Source: Lachnospiraceae bacterium (GTDB lineage Bacteria > Bacillota > Clostridia > Lachnospirales > Anaerotignaceae). From it: DNA of 64,000 bases. Of the stretch, positions 15,895 through 24,753 are shown piece by piece. The stretch's first letter is position 1. The number at the start of each line of letters is the position of its first letter. A program made the position numbers and the translations under genes. The DNA is taken from the NCBI GenBank assembly GCA_019422065.1, contig JAHZEA010000008.1, forward strand, positions 52,694-116,693, written 5' to 3'. Below the pieces are notes generated by a model that saw only the letters and a program-made list of their open reading frames with translations, searched no databases and was not told where the DNA came from.

Positions 15895-17637
15895 ATGAAA
15901 TTTTCAAGTTCGTCAAATTTCAAAGACAGCATGGATATATACATAAAACGTATGGGCAGAACAATATTTATGCCTTTGTCAAATGCTGTGCGTAAAGTTA
16001 AAACCCTTGCCCAGCCAAGCTCTATTGCAAGACGAGCTACAAATGATGTTATGCAGGAGATAAAATCAATTAAAAAAGCTCCGCAGAACATTAAGGCTTA
16101 TGTTTTAATAGGTGAGCATTATGTGGCTAAAAAGCTTCTTTTTCTGCTGCTGCTTTTTATTATTGTACTGCCGGCGCTTTTTTTAAATTATGCTTACCCA
16201 ATTATTGAGCAGAAGTTTCTTGTAAAAACAATGCCTATAGATTCAGATAAAATACCGGGTTACAGCGGAAAGGTACGCCTTATAGACAGAAAAAGCGGTG
16301 TTCTGCGTTTTGAAGGCGTTCTTGAAAACGGCCGAATAGTAGGCTCAGGCACTGTTTATGATGAGCTGGGAAATTTAGTTTACAGCGGTTCTTTGCAAAT
16401 GGAGGCTTTCGACGGGTATGGTGAGCTGTATTATCCTGACGGTGTATTAGAATATATGGGCAATTTTGCAATGAATGAATATGAAGGAAACGGAACACTG
16501 TTTTATGAAAACGGAGAGAAAAAGTACGAAGGTGGATTTACTGCCGGGCTTTATAACGGAAGCGGAGTACTTTATTACCCAACCGGCGTTAAATTATATG
16601 AAGGCGGGTTTACTAACGGTGTTTATAATGGACAAGGCAATCTTTATGACACAAAGGGTGTACTTGTTTACAGCGGTGGATTTTCTCAGGGTACGTTTTC
16701 TGGAATGGGTGTTTTATACAGCAACGGCTTAAAGTGCTATGAGGGCAACTTTGCTAACGGCCTGTATAGCGGAACAGGCACCCTTTATCAAAACGGAAAT
16801 ATAATTTATCAAGGCGAGTTTGAAAATGTGCAGCCTGATGTAGTTGTTGCTTATGACGAAAACGGCATTATAGGGCCTTTGGGAGAGAATGACAATACAG
16901 GCCTTATAGGCGGCAATATTGTATTAAGGTATGAAGACGGTACAATACGATATGAAGGCGGTTATGAAAACGGCAATTTCCAAGGAGAAGGTAAGCTCTA
17001 CGACGAGAAGGGCCAGCTTGTATACAGCGGCAGTTTTGAAGAAGGTTTAAAAAGCGGTTCGGGCAAAGCTTATGAAGAAGATGTATTAATTTATGACGGC
17101 CAGTGGAAAGATGGATTATACGACGGTGAAGGTAAGCTTTATAACACAGATAACGGTTCTTTAGTTTACAGCGGAGGCTTTGCAGCAGGCGTGTATGACG
17201 GAAGCGGAACGCTGTATAATGCTGAAACTAATTTTAAAGTTTATGAAGGCAGTTTCCGTATGGGACAATACGATGGTGAAGGTACGTTATATGATGCTAA
17301 CGGAGCCGTAAAATATAAAGGCGGATTTTTACTTGGACAGTACAGCGGTTCAGGTGTGTTGTATGATTCAGCTACAGGAGCTGTAATTGAAGAAGGCGAA
17401 TTCCGCGGCGGAGTTCTTGTAACGCCTAAAGAAGAATTAGCTGCTAGTGATGAACAGCAAGAAAAAGATAGCGCTGATGAGAAAGAACAAACGGACTCAG
17501 CCAAAACAGAAGGAGATAGCTCTAAATCTGATGATAGTTCATCAGAGAACGCATCTTATGAAGAAAAACAAAATACGGATACTCAAACTTCAGAAGATAT
17601 TGAAAGTGAAAAAGCCGATAATGAAATTAATAATTAA
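15895..17637 (+). CDS. Membrane-anchored MORN-repeat protein
   Basis: The 580-residue protein starts only 4 bases after the preceding gene. Residues 1-80 are basic and soluble, followed by a membrane segment at about 82-104 (LLFLLLLFIIVLPALFL). Residues about 120-500 contain around 15 MORN-type units (Y-E-G-x-F-x-x-G-x-Y-x-G-x-G-x-L-Y, about 23 residues each) in two blocks split by a spacer near residue 320. The last 75 residues are a disordered tail rich in E, D, K and S. The positive-inside rule puts the basic N-terminus in the cytoplasm and the MORN solenoid outside. Together with the preceding one-TM protein it may anchor or guide the injection machine across the envelope. Confidence 0.72.
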   Translation: MKFSSSSNFKDSMDIYIKRMGRTIFMPLSNAVRKVKTLAQPSSIARRATNDVMQEIKSIKKAPQNIKAYVLIGEHYVAKKLLFLLLLFIIVLPALFLNYAYPIIEQKFLVKTMPIDSDKIPGYSGKVRLIDRKSGVLRFEGVLENGRIVGSGTVYDELGNLVYSGSLQMEAFDGYGELYYPDGVLEYMGNFAMNEYEGNGTLFYENGEKKYEGGFTAGLYNGSGVLYYPTGVKLYEGGFTNGVYNGQGNLYDTKGVLVYSGGFSQGTFSGMGVLYSNGLKCYEGNFANGLYSGTGTLYQNGNIIYQGEFENVQPDVVVAYDENGIIGPLGENDNTGLIGGNIVLRYEDGTIRYEGGYENGNFQGEGKLYDEKGQLVYSGSFEEGLKSGSGKAYEEDVLIYDGQWKDGLYDGEGKLYNTDNGSLVYSGGFAAGVYDGSGTLYNAETNFKVYEGSFRMGQYDGEGTLYDANGAVKYKGGFLLGQYSGSGVLYDSATGAVIEEGEFRGGVLVTPKEELAASDEQQEKDSADEKEQTDSAKTEGDSSKSDDSSSENASYEEKQNTDTQTSEDIESEKADNEINN

Positions 17638-17715
17638 AACATGTCATTTAAGCTATATAATTTATTGTCTCTGCTATAGATTGATTTGTAATTTAAGTTG
17701 TTAAAGGGGATACCT

Positions 17716-18291
17716 ATGGGAAGATATACGGTTATTGCTGATATAAGCGAAAAAATAGTCAGCTTGCTTTGCGACGGGATGGTTCCGGACTTGATACCGG
17801 ATAAAAACGGTATAGGTCTTTGCGGGCCAGATGAAAAAGGTGATTTTTCTGTTGGCATTTATTTGTATGATATTGAAGAAAACAACGATTTTAAACGAAG
17901 CGGAATGATTAATTACAGTTACGACCAGCAGAAATTTCCGCCTGTTGTTTTAAGCCTGTATTATATGATTACGGCATATTCTGCCAGCGACATTAAATTT
18001 AGAGCTGTTCAGGAACAGCGTATTTTAGGCCGCGTTATGCAGATACTGGCGGATAACTCAATAATAAGCGGAGAAGATTTCGGCAATGATACCATGGGTG
18101 CAGATATTAGAATAGAACTTTTGAATTTAAGTACCGAAGAAAAAATGAAGTTATGGAATGATACTACTAAGCCTTATAAAACATCACTTTGTTATAGAGT
18201 TACTCCAATAGAGCTTGAGTCAACTAAGGCAAGAAGAATAAGCAGGGTAACTGAGTTTACAGTAGAGCTTAAAGATAATGCGGAGGAATAA
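17716..18291 (+). CDS. DUF4255 CIS protein (tail terminator / Afp16-like)
   Basis: The 191-residue protein matches the DUF4255 pattern: an N-terminal Y-T-V-I-A-D-I-S-E-K-I-V-S-L-L motif, V-G-I-Y-L-Y-D-I-E-E-N, then P-P-V-V-L-S-L-Y-Y-M-I-T-A-Y at about residues 80-95, E-Q-R-I-L-G-R-V-M-Q, and a C-terminal T-P-I-E-L-E-S-T. In eCIS particles such proteins cap the tube and sheath at the end opposite the baseplate. ATG 17716 follows AAAGGGG at 17704-17709; a TTG at 17698 would leave the site inside the gene. The 78-bp gap before it is the longest in this part of the operon. Confidence 0.85.
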   Translation: MGRYTVIADISEKIVSLLCDGMVPDLIPDKNGIGLCGPDEKGDFSVGIYLYDIEENNDFKRSGMINYSYDQQKFPPVVLSLYYMITAYSASDIKFRAVQEQRILGRVMQILADNSIISGEDFGNDTMGADIRIELLNLSTEEKMKLWNDTTKPYKTSLCYRVTPIELESTKARRISRVTEFTVELKDNAEE

Positions 18292-18295
18292 AGTA

Positions 18296-19003
18296 ATGAT
18301 AAAAGATAGTTTTTCCATACGTGTTCAGGCTGTGCTTAGATTGTTTGACAGTTTTACATATAAACCAGTTGATAAAAACTATATTGTTTTTTCATGCGAC
18401 GGCAATGCTAAAATACTGCCTAAGGAAGAAGGATTTTTTGTAGTGGTAGGCAGTGAAAAACCAAAACACATTACTGCTAAAAGTGCGTTTTATAAAGACA
18501 TGAGTATAGATTTATATTCAAAAGAAGATAATACTGTGCTTAATTTATGGGCTGAGCCAAAAAAAGGCTATTCTTTGGCAGGAAATATAGCTTGGATTAA
18601 AATATCGGCAAAGCCGTATGAAAAGATATATGCTTTTGAATATGATTGTGAAACGCATATACGCCTTTTGGAAAATGCGAAAGAAAATGATGTGTCTTTA
18701 AAAATATATCAGGAAAGAAAGCTTAATTTAGACGGAGCGGATATGCTTCTTTATTCAAAAGAAAATGCAAAAATATTTGAGATAATAAGTATTAAATGCC
18801 TAGAAAACGGCATTTGTAATTTGAATAAACCTCTTAAAGAAAGCCATAAAAAAATAAAAACCGGGCTTTATAAATTAATGACTGCTACGGCTGATGAATC
18901 TGGAAATTGTGAAATAGCTGTATTAAAACGCAGTGAAAAAGCTAAATATATTATTCTAAATTCTCAATGCGAAAAAATAGATGAAATAATTATGCAGTTT
19001 TAA
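18296..19003 (+). CDS. Uncharacterised CIS-operon protein, beta-rich
   Basis: The 236-residue product has no membrane segment or signal and no motif I recognise. It opens F-S-I-R-V-Q-A-V-L-R-L-F-D-S-F-T and consists mostly of predicted short strands, like a bundle of two or three Ig-like or carbohydrate-module-like domains. ATG 18296 is preferred because CGGAGG at 18281-18286 is correctly spaced for it; an in-frame ATG at 18278 overlaps the end of the DUF4255 gene. Its location between the cap and PAAR genes suggests a structural or adaptor part. Proteins of this type (opening with a domain that mentions x-D-x-x-T/S-x-K-P) are found next to DUF4255 in other eCIS loci, but I am not certain of homology. 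Confidence 0.45.
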   Translation: MIKDSFSIRVQAVLRLFDSFTYKPVDKNYIVFSCDGNAKILPKEEGFFVVVGSEKPKHITAKSAFYKDMSIDLYSKEDNTVLNLWAEPKKGYSLAGNIAWIKISAKPYEKIYAFEYDCETHIRLLENAKENDVSLKIYQERKLNLDGADMLLYSKENAKIFEIISIKCLENGICNLNKPLKESHKKIKTGLYKLMTATADESGNCEIAVLKRSEKAKYIILNSQCEKIDEIIMQF

Positions 19004-19017
19004 GGAGATGAGATTTT

Positions 19018-19404
19018 ATGCCTTACGGTGTGCTTGGTGGAGCGGTTTTGCAGTGCAGTTTTGGTATGGCACCTTCTGTGCTAAATGTACTGCCGCTTTC
19101 AAGAGTTATGTCTTCAGTGCCTATGGCTTCGATTTCTGACTGTGTGCCTATGGTTAATATTATGCCTTTTGGCATGTGCTCCAGTATGTCAAATCCTACT
19201 GTTGCATCGGCTACGGCTGCGGCTTTTGGTGTTTTAACGCCTATGCCGTGTCTTCCTGTTATTGCAGGAACTTGGGTGCCGGGCTCACCTACAGTTTTAG
19301 TTGGCGGCAAACCGGCACTTAACCAAAACTGCAAGCTTACTTGTGCCTATGGCGGCATAATAGAAATCAAAAACCCCGGCACAACTAATATTCAAGTTAA
19401 ATAA
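19018..19404 (+). CDS. DUF4280 PAAR-like spike-tip protein (Afp10-like)
   Basis: The 128 residues begin M-P-Y-G-V-L-G-G-A-V-L-Q-C-S-F-G, the standard start of DUF4280 proteins, with a later N-I-M-P-F-G-M-C segment and W-V-P-G-S-P-T-V-L-V-G-G-K-P-A-L near the C-terminus. Conserved cysteines and glycines fit a PAAR-like cone that sits on the spike trimer and pierces the target membrane. It starts at ATG 19018 behind AAGGAGATG, 14 bases after the preceding gene. No C-terminal toxin extension is present. Confidence 0.92.
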   Translation: MPYGVLGGAVLQCSFGMAPSVLNVLPLSRVMSSVPMASISDCVPMVNIMPFGMCSSMSNPTVASATAAAFGVLTPMPCLPVIAGTWVPGSPTVLVGGKPALNQNCKLTCAYGGIIEIKNPGTTNIQVK

Positions 19405-19473
19405 AGGCAAAGTGTTCTGATGTTTATTATTTTCAGGCAGTAATTATAATTTTCTGTTTCAGGGATGGTACAT

Positions 19474-22164
19474 ATGGTTAAAAAATTAGCTGTAATATTT
19501 TCTATATTCATATTAGCTGTAATATCGGTATTTTCATACCGTTTTGTTTCAAATTATAGTATACATAAAATTCAGTCAGTTAATATGGCTTATTGCCAAA
19601 ATGGGTATATTTACGGCATAGACATGGCATCAAACAAATACTATATTTTTCGGTATAATATTGAAAGCGGTGAAAATGATTATTTTACATACCCTATAGA
19701 GTATAACGATAATATGGTAGTTTTAAATAATATGGTTATGGGAAGCGATGGTAATATATATATTCATCGCGAACAGTATGAAACAGAAAGAGAAGAATAT
19801 GTAGATACTATAGATTACTGCAATTTTGATTCAGGAAGCCTTGATACATTATGGAACATAACAGATATAACTGATGAGCCATTTTTTATTTTTAATTTTG
19901 ATAAACAAAATAACACACTGCTTACTACATTTGATTCATATAATTTTATAATAAGGCAGTACATTCTTAATTCAGATAATACTTCCAGTAAGATAAGCGA
20001 AACCAAAATTCAGAATTCGGCGTATTTAATTTATGGAGGAAGCAGCAGGTTTTTTATTTTAACAATTAATGGTGACATAAGCACTATTGACGAAACGGGC
20101 AAAGAACGTATGGTGTTTATAAATGACGGTTCACAGATAGGTACGCAAAATGTTAATTATGAAGTTGATGAAAACGAACTGCATTTCCTTAATCTTGATA
20201 CAGGCTATAACTATAAAATAACAAAAGAAACGAATTATGAAAAAGTTGAGCTGTGTTTTGACCATAAAGTAGCTTACGCAGAATCTTTTAACGCTTCTAA
20301 AATGTATAACATAAATGAAAATAACGGAATATACTGCGGTGTTTTGCCTTTAGAAGACGGAAGAAATGTTCCGGCTATATGCGGCCAAAAAGAGTATGTT
20401 TTAGATGAGCTTACTTGGAGTGACGGTCAGGTAATTTTTGTTTCGGCTGTTATGTCTTTAAGTATTTTTGCTGTTTTGGCAGTATATGTTTATATTTTTT
20501 ATAGAATTTGGAACCGAAAATATGGCGCACCTGTTTTGGCTATAGCAACAATGCTTATTATACCTATTATAGCAGCAGGAACTGCGGGATTGTTTTATTT
20601 TATAGATAAACAGCCGTCTAATGAAAAAGAACAGAAAATTCAGGAATTGGCTGTAATAAGCGAGGAAATAAAAGAAAATATTAATATTGAATTATTTGAG
20701 CTATACAGGCAAAAAGACAGGCTTACAATGGATGAGCTTTTGAGAGTGAATAAAAGCTTTAAGAAAACTCAGGACTTGAATTCATTGGAAAGCAATAGCG
20801 ATGAATTTGATAAGAATATAACGCCTAATATGTATTTTTATAAAAACGGAGATATTTACAGCCTTTCACATTACTATCAGTTGGGCGTGCCTGTAAAGTA
20901 TCAGGTTACATCTAATGTTTATGACTGTTTAAAAGAATCTGCTGAAGAAAATAAAGTTGTTTATACGGAATATAACGATATATCAGGAAGATTTATATCA
21001 GTATTTACGCCAATTGAAAACAGCTCAGGCGAGGTTATAGGTGTTCTTGAAGTTAGCGAAAATATAATTGTGCTTGAGCTTAATATACTTAATAATGCCA
21101 TAACAATCAAAAAACTTCTGCTGACGGCAGCGGCTGTTATATTTTTATTAATTCAAATAGTTCTTTGGATAAATACAAGGTCGCTCAAAGTTTTAAGACA
21201 AGCTATGGCAGAGGCGGCAAATGGCAATCTGCACGCAAGAGCAAATATTAAGGGAAATCATGAAATAGCTGTTATTGCCGATAAATTTGACAAAATGGCC
21301 GAAGTAATAGAAAACAGAGTATCAGAAATAGAAACTTTCCAAAAGAAGTATGAGGCTTTTGTGCCTTCTAAGCTGTTTTATATTTTAAGAAAAAACGGAA
21401 TAAAAGGTGCCTTTGCTGGAGATGGAAAAAACTTTACAGCAACTGTTATGGCTGTTAATTCAGCAGGATACAAAACGGCTGTTTTAAAGAAATATAACGA
21501 GGTGTTTTCATACAGCAATAAATATCTGCCTAAAGAAATACCTGTTATTCACTCATTTGGCGGAGTTGTGCGCCGTATATTTGAAGGCGGAGAAGAAACA
21601 ATTTTTACAAAAGAAGCTAAAAATAACGCAGCCGAATGTGCCATTGAATTAATGCAGAAACTTAATGACAAAAACGAAGGATTCTGCATAGGTATTGCAA
21701 AAGAGGATTTAAGGTTTGGTGTTATTGGCCTGCCGAAAAGAATGGTAGCCATTACAATTTCGGAACATGGAAGCCTTTCTTGGTTCTTGCAGAAAATGGC
21801 ATCTGACTTTGGCGCCGGAATACTTATATCGTCAGGTGCGGCTAATGACATAGAAAACTTTTTTAAACGGTATAGCACACGAACAATAGGCTATTTGTAC
21901 ATAACAGCGGAAAACCGATTAGAGGCAGTTTATGAAATATTAAACGGTGAAAGCCAAGAACGCCAAAGGTTAAAGCTGGATACTAAAGCTGAGTTTGAAG
22001 AAGGTGTAAAGCTTTTTATGGCAGAATCTTTTATGTATGCCAGAAAACGATTTATAAATGTTCTTGAGCGCGACAGCAAAGATAAAGCCGCAAAAGAGTA
22101 CGTTATATTATGTGATAAAAGCATAAAAGGCGAGCCTGTTAAGCCTTGGCTTAGAAAGTTTTAG
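19474..22164 (+). CDS. Membrane receptor with HAMP and degenerate class III cyclase domain (copy 1)
   Basis: The 896-residue protein has a membrane segment at about 5-24, an outside beta-rich region to about 318, two further segments (about 320-345 and 352-378), a second outside, sensor-like region (about 380-545), a TM at about 548-567, a HAMP domain (A-M-A-E-A-A-N-G-N-L-H-A-R-A, D-K-F-D-K-M-A-E) and a class III cyclase-like domain (about 640-820), ending in a helical segment like one TPR unit. In the cyclase domain the first metal-binding Asp is replaced (V-M-A-V-N-S-A-G-Y where L-x-x-D-x-x-G-F is usual) and no K-x-x-G-D motif is found, so catalysis is unlikely. ATG 19474 is favoured over 19465 by spacing from AGGGATGG. 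Confidence 0.68.
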   Translation: MVKKLAVIFSIFILAVISVFSYRFVSNYSIHKIQSVNMAYCQNGYIYGIDMASNKYYIFRYNIESGENDYFTYPIEYNDNMVVLNNMVMGSDGNIYIHREQYETEREEYVDTIDYCNFDSGSLDTLWNITDITDEPFFIFNFDKQNNTLLTTFDSYNFIIRQYILNSDNTSSKISETKIQNSAYLIYGGSSRFFILTINGDISTIDETGKERMVFINDGSQIGTQNVNYEVDENELHFLNLDTGYNYKITKETNYEKVELCFDHKVAYAESFNASKMYNINENNGIYCGVLPLEDGRNVPAICGQKEYVLDELTWSDGQVIFVSAVMSLSIFAVLAVYVYIFYRIWNRKYGAPVLAIATMLIIPIIAAGTAGLFYFIDKQPSNEKEQKIQELAVISEEIKENINIELFELYRQKDRLTMDELLRVNKSFKKTQDLNSLESNSDEFDKNITPNMYFYKNGDIYSLSHYYQLGVPVKYQVTSNVYDCLKESAEENKVVYTEYNDISGRFISVFTPIENSSGEVIGVLEVSENIIVLELNILNNAITIKKLLLTAAAVIFLLIQIVLWINTRSLKVLRQAMAEAANGNLHARANIKGNHEIAVIADKFDKMAEVIENRVSEIETFQKKYEAFVPSKLFYILRKNGIKGAFAGDGKNFTATVMAVNSAGYKTAVLKKYNEVFSYSNKYLPKEIPVIHSFGGVVRRIFEGGEETIFTKEAKNNAAECAIELMQKLNDKNEGFCIGIAKEDLRFGVIGLPKRMVAITISEHGSLSWFLQKMASDFGAGILISSGAANDIENFFKRYSTRTIGYLYITAENRLEAVYEILNGESQERQRLKLDTKAEFEEGVKLFMAESFMYARKRFINVLERDSKDKAAKEYVILCDKSIKGEPVKPWLRKF

Positions 22165-22179
22165 AACGGGGGTAAAACT

Positions 22180-24753
22180 GTGATAGGCGGACGGTTTTTA
22201 AAAAAATTAAAATTGGTTTTGGTATTGCCTGTTATAGTGCTGTCCGCGATATTTGTTCACGAACTGCCTGTTTGGGATATAGGATACGTTAAACATACTG
22301 TTTGGGAAAATGGTATTTTATACGGTGCTGATGAAAAAAACGGCAATATACGTATTTTTGCCTGTGATGAATATGGCAATAATGCATGGATTAAAACTGT
22401 ATATTCAGCAGATGACAAAAATGCGGCATTATACGGCGTGGAGCAGTTAAGTATATCAGAAAACGGTATGTGTAATTTGCTTTTAAAGTCTAAAGAAGTA
22501 ACTGAACAAAATAAATATGTGTTTATTAGTTATGACTTAAATAAAAAACAAATTGCTGAAAAAGAAATTGCTGATATTACTGAGGATAATAATGTATACA
22601 TAAAAAAAGAAATAGGCAGTGATACATGGTATGTTTCAAATAACGGTTCCGTTTGGAAAAACGGTATAGGAAACGGAACTTTGTTATTTTCAAATGACGG
22701 TAGCACTATTTCAGAAAAAAACAGCGCTTACACATTTGGTAAAGATGGTTTGTATTTTTATAACTCAGAAAATAATTCATTCTATATAATACCTTACAGT
22801 GATGGAATTATGAAGAATGCCGAAAGTATACCACTTGATACCGATATAAGCTCTTTTGGCAATCTTATTTCGTTAAGCGAAGCAAAAGACGGCACGTGGA
22901 CAGCAAGTTTTTATAATAATGACTCACATATTTTGCCTATGGTTATGGGTAAAAGCATTGAACCTATTGAAAGGCTGAATATTCCAGCACAGCAGGCGTT
23001 TTTTATAGTTATTGCATTGTCATGTGCTTTAATTGCTCTAATATTTATTGTTTATATTCTCATTAGAAAAATACGTAAATCATTTCCTACTGAGCTTAAA
23101 ATAATAAGTATTTCTGTGCCTTTGCTTATATTAAGCTGTTTTGCAGTTAAAATAGCAATAGAAGGGCTTTTAAAGGACGATGTTGAAAACCGTATTTTTT
23201 CACAAATGCGCTATACAGCCGGCACTGTTAATAATAATGCCAATTTGCAGTCTATGTATTTAGAAGGACAAGCTGTTAACGTATATGAAAACATAGCTGA
23301 CAGCACAATACATGATGTTATATACAACTATAAAGGTGAGCTGATAAGTGATTTTGAAGGATTAATAGGTTATGTTTCGGTTTTAGGTTATAAAGACGGA
23401 ACTTTTTTCAGTATGGATACAGGCAGACTTTTTTGTGAGCCTTTAGTTTTGTTGGATAATGAAAATGAATATAAATCTATTAATAAAGCCTGTGAAATTA
23501 AAATACCGGTAAAAAGTGTTATAAACACTTATAACATGGGCAAATGTTTGGCTTTGTATTATCCTGTAATTCAAAATGATGAAGTAACCGGTATTATAAG
23601 AACACTTTATATGGAAAAATCCATAACAGAAGATATAAGGGAACAAAAACCGCAGATTATTTATAATATATTTATTTTCCTATTTGGTATAGTGCTGTTT
23701 TTGGCAGTCATTAGCTTTTTGCTTCTTAGGCCTTTAAACAAAATAAAAAGCGCTTTGGCAGATTTTTCTGTAGGTATTGATATGGAAGAACCGGAAAGCG
23801 GCAGAGGCAGCGAAATTAGCGAAATGATGAATTTATTTTATAATTTGACTGTTAACGTAAAAGAACATTTGTATAATGTAGACCAGCTTAAAAAGGCATA
23901 TGAGCCTTATATACCGCAAAAGCTTATAAGTCTTTTTGGGAAAAATGACATACGCCAAATATCTACGGAAGATGAAACAACAATAAAAGACGCAGCTATA
24001 TTAGTTTTAGATGCTATGGGATTTTCTAAAGCTGTTTCAAAAGCTGATGTTCAGGAAATGTTTTCGTTTGTTAACAGCGCATTGGAAAAAATAGTATCAG
24101 GCGTAGAAAACGAAGGCGGAGTTGTTTTGCAGTTTACCGATACAGGTATGTTTGCTTTTTTCCAAAATATGCCGGATAAGGCCTTAAAAGCTGCTGTGGA
24201 AATACAAAAAAGCTTGCAGTGCCTTCCTAAAAAATTAGGCGGTGAAAAAGGTGAAAAAATTGTATTCAGCGCCGGTATGATTTTGGGCGATATAAATGTA
24301 GGCGTAATAGGTGCAGAGGACAGAATGGAAATACGAGCAGTATCACCTGAAATGTCCTTTGCAAGATACCTGCAAAAAGTAAGCGGCATTTATAACCTTG
24401 GCATATTGATTGATGAAACATTTAAGGATAGTGTTGAACGGTTTAATGAAAAAGAAAACATAAGACGCATAGGCAGAATAAGTTTTTCCGGAAACATTAA
24501 GTCCAGCAGGACAATATATGAGGCTTTTGGTGGGCAAATGCCAGAAATTGCAAAGCTGAAACAGCTTACTAAAGAAGATTTTGAGTCTGGGGTTGATTAT
24601 TTTCATTCAGGTAATTATACCAAGGCAAAGGAATGTTTTATACGTGTTTTACGCATGAATAAAGACGATATGGCCGCAGGACGTTATTTAAAATTATGCA
24701 GCGACAAATTATCGGGTAAAGAAAAAGGGATGAACGCTTTTGAACAATATTAA
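22180..24753 (+). CDS. Membrane receptor with HAMP and degenerate class III cyclase domain (copy 2)
   Basis: A paralogue of the preceding gene with the same plan in 857 residues: TM at about 5-24, outside beta-rich region, TMs at about 274-296 and 306-328, sensor-like loop, TM at about 493-517, HAMP, cyclase-like domain (about 600-770) and a C-terminal TPR-like unit (F-E-S-G-V-D-Y-F-H-S-G-N-Y-T-K-A-K). The first metal Asp is kept (L-V-L-D-A-M-G-F-S), but the second motif reads G-G-V-V-L-Q-F-T-D-T, with the substrate Lys and second Asp displaced, and the transition-state Asn-Arg helix reads S-P-E-M-S-F-A-R. It is probably weakly active or inactive. The start is GTG 22180 behind CGGGGG; its end overlaps the ATPase gene by 14 bases. 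Confidence 0.68.
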   Translation: MIGGRFLKKLKLVLVLPVIVLSAIFVHELPVWDIGYVKHTVWENGILYGADEKNGNIRIFACDEYGNNAWIKTVYSADDKNAALYGVEQLSISENGMCNLLLKSKEVTEQNKYVFISYDLNKKQIAEKEIADITEDNNVYIKKEIGSDTWYVSNNGSVWKNGIGNGTLLFSNDGSTISEKNSAYTFGKDGLYFYNSENNSFYIIPYSDGIMKNAESIPLDTDISSFGNLISLSEAKDGTWTASFYNNDSHILPMVMGKSIEPIERLNIPAQQAFFIVIALSCALIALIFIVYILIRKIRKSFPTELKIISISVPLLILSCFAVKIAIEGLLKDDVENRIFSQMRYTAGTVNNNANLQSMYLEGQAVNVYENIADSTIHDVIYNYKGELISDFEGLIGYVSVLGYKDGTFFSMDTGRLFCEPLVLLDNENEYKSINKACEIKIPVKSVINTYNMGKCLALYYPVIQNDEVTGIIRTLYMEKSITEDIREQKPQIIYNIFIFLFGIVLFLAVISFLLLRPLNKIKSALADFSVGIDMEEPESGRGSEISEMMNLFYNLTVNVKEHLYNVDQLKKAYEPYIPQKLISLFGKNDIRQISTEDETTIKDAAILVLDAMGFSKAVSKADVQEMFSFVNSALEKIVSGVENEGGVVLQFTDTGMFAFFQNMPDKALKAAVEIQKSLQCLPKKLGGEKGEKIVFSAGMILGDINVGVIGAEDRMEIRAVSPEMSFARYLQKVSGIYNLGILIDETFKDSVERFNEKENIRRIGRISFSGNIKSSRTIYEAFGGQMPEIAKLKQLTKEDFESGVDYFHSGNYTKAKECFIRVLRMNKDDMAAGRYLKLCSDKLSGKEKGMNAFEQY

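Noticed and set aside
15585..16091. Antisense open frame of 168 codons
   Set aside because: Overlaps the pseudokinase-like and MORN genes, which have clear start sites and domain patterns.
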